A DNA stretch of 11,036 nt from JBGOUJ01 sp041477005 (GTDB taxonomy: Bacteria > Acidobacteriota > Terriglobia > Bryobacterales > JACQDG01): positions 1-11,036 of the forward strand of contig JBGOUJ010000210.1 in assembly GCA_041477005.1 (NCBI GenBank), written 5' to 3'. Positions 7,118 to 11,036 of the stretch are shown piece after piece; the first letter of the stretch is position 1, and the number at the start of each line of letters is the position of its first letter. Under the pieces are notes generated by a model that saw only the letters and a list, made by a program, of their open reading frames with translations, had not been told where the DNA came from and did no database searches. The position numbers were made by a program, and so were the translations under genes.

Positions 7118-9218
7118 TTTGCGTAGATTCCCACAGACGACAAAACCAGAGCGATGACGGCGAAGATGGCAAACAGCGTTCCGAATACCCGAAACGGCCA
7201 GCGCGCTTGAATAAAGAACTCCTGCAAGGTCTGGACGGAGAAAACCGGAAGGGCCTCGTCCACCGCTTGCACTTCCTTTCGGAGCGCGGCGCCGAGCGAT
7301 GACGCCGCCACCCGGCCACGAGCCACGATCGCGAAACCACGCGCCGGGTCCTGGCGGTAGGGGACATAGATCGCCGGGTCCACTTCCGCCCGAGTGGGAT
7401 CGTTCTGGCGAATGTCCGGGCACACGCCCACCACGGTCAGCCAGGGCTGCTCACCCTCTCGGACCAGCCGGAGCCGCTTGCCGAGAGGCTCCTCTCCCGG
7501 CCAGTACTTCGCGACAAACGGCTGATTGACGATGACGGCTGTTTTGCCCGTAGTGCCGTCGGTATCGGTGAACGAGCGGCCCCGCAAGATCCGCATGCCC
7601 ATCACCTGAAAGTAATCGGGGCTGATGACGAGTCCCGAGACCGAGGGCCGCTTGTCTGGTTCCACCGGCGGCTGACCCTCGATTTCGAAGCGCCACCCGA
7701 AGGAGCCGCCGATGGGAAGACTGGAAGCAAAGGCCACGGATTCCACTCCAGGGACGGATTCGAGCCGCGGTCTCAGCCGCTCATAAAAGGCGACCCGGGT
7801 TTCCGGCGTCGGGTAGCGGCTGTCCACCAGATTCAGCCGCATGGTGAGGAGCCGGCCGGCATCGATGCCGGCTTGCATACCGTACATTTTCAGAAAGCTG
7901 CGGATCATCAGCCCGGCGCCCACCAGCAATACCAGGGAGAGCGCCACCTCGCTCACCACCAGAAAGCCCGCGAGGTATTTCACGCGCGAGCTGCCGCTCG
8001 AGCCGCGGCCGCCCTCTTTCAGAATCTCGTTAATATCGACTTTGGAAACTTGCAGCGCCGGCGCCAGCCCGAACAGAATTCCCGTTGTCAGGCAGATCGC
8101 GGCGAGATAGCCGAAGACGGCGAAATCCATGGAAAAGTTGATCCAATAAGGCTTGCCGACGTTGGCCACCGCCCGGTCGAACATCCGAACCCCCCAGATG
8201 GAAAGCACCAGTCCGGCTACGCCGCCCGACACGCCCAGCAGCACGCTCTCGATCAGCAATTGCCGCACCACGCGCCAGCGGCTGGCGCCGAGAGCCGAGC
8301 GGATGGCGACTTCCTTGGTCCGCGCGATCGAGCGGGCCAGCAGGAGGTTGGCCACGTTCGCGCACGCAATCAGCAGAACGAACCCCACCGCTCCCAGCAG
8401 CGCGAGAAAGACCGTTCGGATCGGGCCCCCATTGAATTGGTCGTTATAAGGCTTGACCACGACGCCGACCCCTTCGTTCGTTTTGGGATAGGTCTTCTCG
8501 AGCCTCCGGGCCACCACGTCCATCTCGGCTCGCGCATCGGCCAGGGTGGCGCCCTCCGCCAGGCGCCCGAAGGCGAGCAAGCCGCGGCTGTCCCGCTTCT
8601 CTGAATCTGCGGTCGGAACCGGGGCGTCCACAGGTCCTCGCGCACCGGAAACTTCATCCCGTTCGGCATGACACCGATCACGACGGTCGGGATGTCGTCG
8701 ATCCGGATCGTCTTTCCTGCGATGCCGGGATCGCCTCCGTAGCGGTTTTGCCAGATCCCGTAGCCCAGGATGACGACTGGCGCGGCGCCCTTGTGGTCCT
8801 CCTCCGGTGCGAAGTCGCGTCCGAGCAGAGGCTTTTGTCCGATGAGGGAAAAGCTGTTGGCCGTCATCCGGGCGCCGGCATAGCGCTCCGGCACGGCGCT
8901 GCGGTCGCTCAAGTTCATCGACGCCGGCGAGAAGGCCGCCAAGCCTTGGAAGGCTTTCGTCTGAGCTTTCCAGTCCTGGAAGTCCAGGTAGGAGGCCCCC
9001 ATGCCGTCTCTTCCTTTGGCGAGATTGTTGCTCGTCAAAGACATCACGCGATCGGCCTTCTCGAAAGGCAGCCCCTTGAACAGCACGGCGTTCACCAGGG
9101 TGAAGACGGTCGTGTTGGCGCCGATCCCCAGGGCCAGAGCAATGACCACCACGGCCGTAAACCCCGGATCCTTGACCAGCATCCGGATGCCGAACCGCAC
9201 ATCTTGCCAGAGATTCAT
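7042..9218 (-). pseudogene. Truncated and frameshifted orphan ABC-type permease (ADOP-like, MacB_PCD/FtsX)
   Basis: The gene reads leftward from ATG 9218, with AGAGG (minus strand, 9233-9229) ten bases upstream. Residues 1-199 show the typical MNLWQDVRFGIRMLVKDPGFT opening, a first membrane segment and part of the periplasmic MacB_PCD domain. A one-base loss at the C-run 8624-8621 then shifts the frame; the match resumes in another frame at PTADSEKRDSRGLLAFGRL and continues to about residue 700 of the repaired protein. Membrane segments IRTVFLALLGAVGFVLLIAC, ESVLLGVSGGVAGLVLSIWG, FGYLAAICLTTGILFGLAP, AGFLVVSEVALSLVLLVGAG and VFGTLFAIFAVIALVLSS are visible. The match stops at SSVGIYA (about 7120); the remaining 25 codons to the stop at 7042 are antisense DUF1501 sequence. 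The last two membrane segments (roughly 100 residues) are missing. Family members lack a neighbouring ATPase, as here. Probably non-functional; the frameshift alone could be a sequencing error, the truncation less easily so. Confidence 0.85.
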
Positions 9219-9420
9219 GGGTTTCAGGCCTCTGCTGGACTACGAAGCCCTTGCGCGCAAAGTTCAGCGGCTCTCGAGAAAATCAAGAATGAATCGCGCA
9301 CACCGCTCTCGGTGGTCGTACCAGAAGGGCCGGCAGCGGGGGCGATTTCGGCGGCGGAGAATCAGCAGGGTCGGTGGTGCTTCCTGTGCGGCAGGATTCA
9401 GGAACGCCATGAAAGCGAAG

Positions 9421-9446
9421 GGCCTCCCGAATCCGGGAGGCCTTTT
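9421..9446 (+). terminator. Strong hairpin with short T-run, intrinsic-terminator-like
   Basis: GGCCTCCCG (9421-9429) pairs perfectly with CGGGAGGCC (9434-9442) around an AATC loop, followed by TTTT (9443-9446) on the plus strand. No plus-strand gene lies upstream that it would end; on the minus strand it is about 100 bases beyond the radical SAM stop, preceded by AAAA but without a good T-run. The structure is certain, its direction of action is not. Confidence 0.55.
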
Positions 9447-9447
9447 C

Positions 9448-9474
9448 AAAAACTGCTCGTCTCACTCCGAGACG
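9448..9474 (-). terminator. Weak terminator candidate after the radical SAM gene
   Basis: On the minus strand CGTCTC (9474-9469) pairs with GAGACG (9463-9458) around a five-base loop. Five bases (AGCAG) and then TTTTT (9452-9448) follow. The six-base stem and the gap before the T-run make it a poor terminator, but it is in the right place and orientation for the gene ending at 9544. Confidence 0.3.
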
Positions 9475-9492
9475 CAAAGTACGCCAAGAAAG
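9469..9492 (-). repeat. Dispersed-repeat-like sequence (CTTGGCGTACTTTGCGTCTC on the minus strand)
   Basis: The minus strand carries CTTTCTTGGCGTACTTTGCG followed by TCTC. It resembles a widespread intergenic sequence of the CTTGGCGTCTTTGCGTCTTTG type that I recall from several environmental bacterial phyla. Only one copy is present in this window, so its repeat nature is based on recollection, not on the sequence here. Confidence 0.3.
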
Positions 9493-9543
9493 ACTTCTTT
9501 GCTTGCTCCTTCACGGCGTCGTACGGTCGCGGCTCCGAAGCGA

Positions 9544-11036
<1,493 letters not shown>

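Larger units (their letters stand above)
9219..9543. other. Intergenic spacer between permease remnant and radical SAM gene
   Basis: This 325-base stretch contains no gene I can support. It holds two hairpins (9421-9446 and 9458-9474), a repeat-like sequence (9469-9492) and a small CACCG-CTCT-CGGTG stem near 9300-9313. No convincing promoter for the permease was seen on the minus strand. Short open frames on both strands (for example 9264-9449, minus) are Arg/Pro-rich and cross the hairpins, so they look random. Confidence 0.6.

Noticed and set aside
7873..8604. 243-residue plus-strand open frame within the permease region
   Set aside because: The minus strand there encodes clear FtsX-type membrane segments; the plus frame is His/Gln/Arg-rich and shows no family motif.

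Overview
The window is GC-rich bacterial DNA and most likely comes from an acidobacterium of the Solibacter/Bryobacter type (class inferred, not proven). Three things point there: an 'orphan' duplicated FtsX/MacB-type permease of the kind expanded in Acidobacteria, a paired DUF1549/DUF1553 haem protein and DUF1501 protein (a pair multiplied in Solibacterales and Planctomycetes), and an FG-GAP/ASPIC-UnbV exported repeat protein. Every identification rests on reading motifs by eye; no search was run.

Left part (1-2768, + strand): the C-terminal part of a calcium-loop repeat protein with an ASPIC/UnbV domain, entering from beyond the left edge; then a 63-residue, very basic exported mini-protein with its own strong-looking promoter and a hairpin at the predicted 5' end of its mRNA; then, 13 bases after its stop, a complete thiamine-diphosphate enzyme of the acetolactate synthase / oxalyl-CoA decarboxylase superfamily. 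The last two probably share a transcript.

Middle (2769-7117, + strand): a 280-base spacer with a small heptamer repeat, a possible gene remnant, and a promoter whose -10 box lies ten bases before the next ATG (a near-leaderless start). This drives a PSCyt1-DUF1549-DUF1553 protein with two CxxCH motifs, overlapped by 11 bases by a DUF1501 protein with a Tat-like leader. The two should be made together and act outside the cytoplasm.

Right part (7042-11036, - strand): a permease gene that is broken twice. A one-base frameshift lies near 8621-8624, and the last roughly 100 codons are missing because recognisable sequence stops within a few bases of the DUF1501 stop codon. A 325-base spacer with two hairpins and a dispersed-repeat-like sequence follows. 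Last comes the C-terminal part of a large radical SAM protein that resembles the MJ0619/tetraether-lipid-synthase (Tes) group and runs off the right edge.

The two most notable points are the truncated permease butted against an intact operon, which suggests a rearrangement joint, and the Tes-like radical SAM enzyme, which is relevant to membrane-spanning lipids in Acidobacteria. I do not see a convincing new multi-gene defence or mobile system here.
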